A stretch of 64,000 bases of DNA from Bradyrhizobium macuxiense (lineage in GTDB: Bacteria > Pseudomonadota > Alphaproteobacteria > Rhizobiales > Xanthobacteraceae). Numbering within the stretch: the first letter of the stretch is position 1; every line of letters begins with the position of its first letter. The translations under genes and the position numbers were made by a program. Below, one piece after another: positions 62,976 to 64,000 of the stretch. The notes beneath the pieces are model-generated. The model was given only the letters and a program-made list of their open reading frames with translations, did not search any database and was not told the DNA's origin. Location of the stretch: contig NZ_VITY01000015.1 of NCBI RefSeq assembly GCF_007993935.1, positions 55,923 to 119,922 of the forward strand, written 5' to 3'.

Positions 62976-64000
62976 GTGGCTGTTCTCGAACTGTCTGGCT
63001 TGACCAAGCGCTTCGGGGCCTTCACCGCGCTCGACGACATTTCGCTACAGATCGAGCGCGGCGAGGTGCACTGCCTGCTTGGCGAGAACGGTGCCGGCAA
63101 ATCGACATTGTGCAACCTGGTGTTCGGGGTGCACCGGCCGGATGCCGGCACGATGACGCTGGGCGGGGAGCCGTTCCACCCGCGCGGCCCGGCGGAAGCG
63201 CTGCAGCGCGGCGTCGTGATGGTGCACCAGCATTTCAGCCTGGTGCCCAACATGAGCGTGGCCGAGAACCTGATGCTCGGCCGCGCCAGCGCGGTGCTGA
63301 AGCCGCAGGACATCATCGTGCGGATGGAGCAGCTCGCGGCGGAATACGGGCTCGAGATCGATCCCGAGGCGCGGATCGAGGACCTCTCGGTCGGCGAGCG
63401 GCAGCGGGTCGAGATCATCAAATGCCTGCTCGGCGATCCGCAACTGCTCGTGCTCGACGAACCGACGGCTGTGCTGCAGCCGGACGAGATCGATGCGCTG
63501 CTGGCGATCTGCCGCCAGGTGGCGCTGCGCGGAAAATCCGTGATCCTGGTGACGCACAAGCTCGGTGAAATCAGCCGCGTCGCCGATCGCACCACGGTGC
63601 TGCGGCAGGGCCGCATCATCGAAACCGTCGCGATGGAGGGCGCCGACATCCGCTCGCTGGTGCGCTCCATGGTCGGCCGCGATGTGCAGTCGGCAGGCTC
63701 GGTGCTGGCCGCGGCGGTTGATATCGAAGGCAAGACGCCGGCGAAACCCTCAGGCGCCGCTGGTCCGGTGTCGCCGGGTGAGGCGGTGCTCGAGATCTCG
63801 GACCTCGTGTACCGCGACCCGCACGGCGTGCCGAGGCTCGACGGTTTGAGCCTCACGGTCGGCACCGGCGAGATCGTCGGGATCGCGGGCGTCGAGGGCA
63901 ACGGCCAGACCGAGCTCGGGCTGATCCTGGCTGGGCTCGCCGCGCCGAGCGCGGGTGCGATCGTCGTCGGCGGGGCACAGGTCGGCGGCTGCACGCCGCA
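62976..64000 (+). CDS. ABC transporter ATP-binding protein, nucleoside/BMP type (3' truncated by window edge)
   Basis: GTG 62976 and open to the last base (341 codons visible of about 510). The first ABC domain has Walker A LLGENGAGKSTLCNLVFG near 40, VVMVHQHFSLVPNMSVAENLMLG, signature LSVGERQRVEIIKCLLG and Walker B LLVLDEPTAVLQPDE. A second ABC domain begins near residue 270 with VGIAGVEGNGQTELGLILAG. The two-domain design and VHQHFSLVP motif mark the sugar/nucleoside (RbsA/YufO-like) group that works with BMP binding proteins. Permease genes should follow outside the window. Confidence 0.9.
   Translation, partial: MAVLELSGLTKRFGAFTALDDISLQIERGEVHCLLGENGAGKSTLCNLVFGVHRPDAGTMTLGGEPFHPRGPAEALQRGVVMVHQHFSLVPNMSVAENLMLGRASAVLKPQDIIVRMEQLAAEYGLEIDPEARIEDLSVGERQRVEIIKCLLGDPQLLVLDEPTAVLQPDEIDALLAICRQVALRGKSVILVTHKLGEISRVADRTTVLRQGRIIETVAMEGADIRSLVRSMVGRDVQSAGSVLAAAVDIEGKTPAKPSGAAGPVSPGEAVLEISDLVYRDPHGVPRLDGLSLTVGTGEIVGIAGVEGNGQTELGLILAGLAAPSAGAIVVGGAQVGGCTP

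Overview
The window reads as chromosome of a Bradyrhizobium-type alphaproteobacterium. The grounds are high GC with strong third-position GC in the genes, many LysR/IclR/TetR regulators, Liv-type transporters, and dispersed palindromic repeats of the kind common in Bradyrhizobiaceae. Most tellingly, 31462-31506 (minus) carries a 14-codon gene with an extended Shine-Dalgarno sequence that matches the described Bradyrhizobiaceae gene rreB. No plasmid, phage structural or CRISPR genes were seen.

Region 1-9.7 kb looks like the end of an integrated element. It holds the 3' end of a large repeat-rich surface protein, a small unknown protein, and a 2226-residue protein made of three tandem [TPR array + GT9-like glycosyltransferase] modules with a C-terminal DUF6165 domain. 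After these come a decayed tyrosine-integrase gene, a phased array of CGTGTGCA repeats, and a tRNA-Tyr 3' half cut exactly at the anticodon loop, which is a classical att remnant. Region 10-12.3 kb has two tandem paralogous membrane acyltransferases.

Region 12.4-23 kb is a first catabolic locus: a LysR regulator divergent from a DUF1989 protein, a GcvA-like LysR regulator, a PuuE-type polysaccharide deacetylase homologue, an azoreductase, an NCS1 permease, a third LysR regulator, an MFS carrier and an amidohydrolase. Region 23-32.5 kb is housekeeping and small genes: adenylate cyclase, Crp/Fnr regulator, ClC channel, NUDIX hydrolase, lytic transglycosylase, GrlR-like protein, YCII protein, rreB, tRNA-Gly(TCC) and several very small ORFs between repeat elements.

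Region 32.5-64 kb is the metabolic core and resembles an expanded version of the E. coli allantoin regulon. The glyoxylate-to-glycerate branch is gcl-hyi-glxR behind an IclR regulator, with glycerate 2-kinase and pyruvate kinase to finish it and an OxlT-like oxalate/formate carrier nearby. Further on are an oxamate-amidohydrolase-like GGT-family enzyme, a TetR regulator with an amidohydrolase and a deacetylase, a Liv-type transporter whose permease and two ATPases are fused in one 844-residue chain, and AllH (DUF2877). These are followed by a small free-standing domain protein, AllG (DUF1116), AllF (FdrA), a carbamate kinase, a second FdrA, a second DUF1116 and a BMP-type nucleoside-like transporter.

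The inferred logic is that ureides or related N-carbamoyl compounds are imported, opened by amidohydrolases, and oxalurate-like intermediates are phosphorolysed by AllFGH-type carbamoyltransferases. Carbamoyl phosphate then yields ATP through carbamate kinase, oxamate yields oxalate plus ammonia, and glyoxylate is recovered through glycerate. Three promoters in this region share an AAGTAA-type motif placed between a TTGAC(A/T/G) -35 box and the start. One lies in the divergent promoter of the operon that encodes the TetR regulator, so I propose it as that regulator's operator. Functions of the core enzymes rest on family recognition from the translated sequence. Substrates and regulation are inferences.
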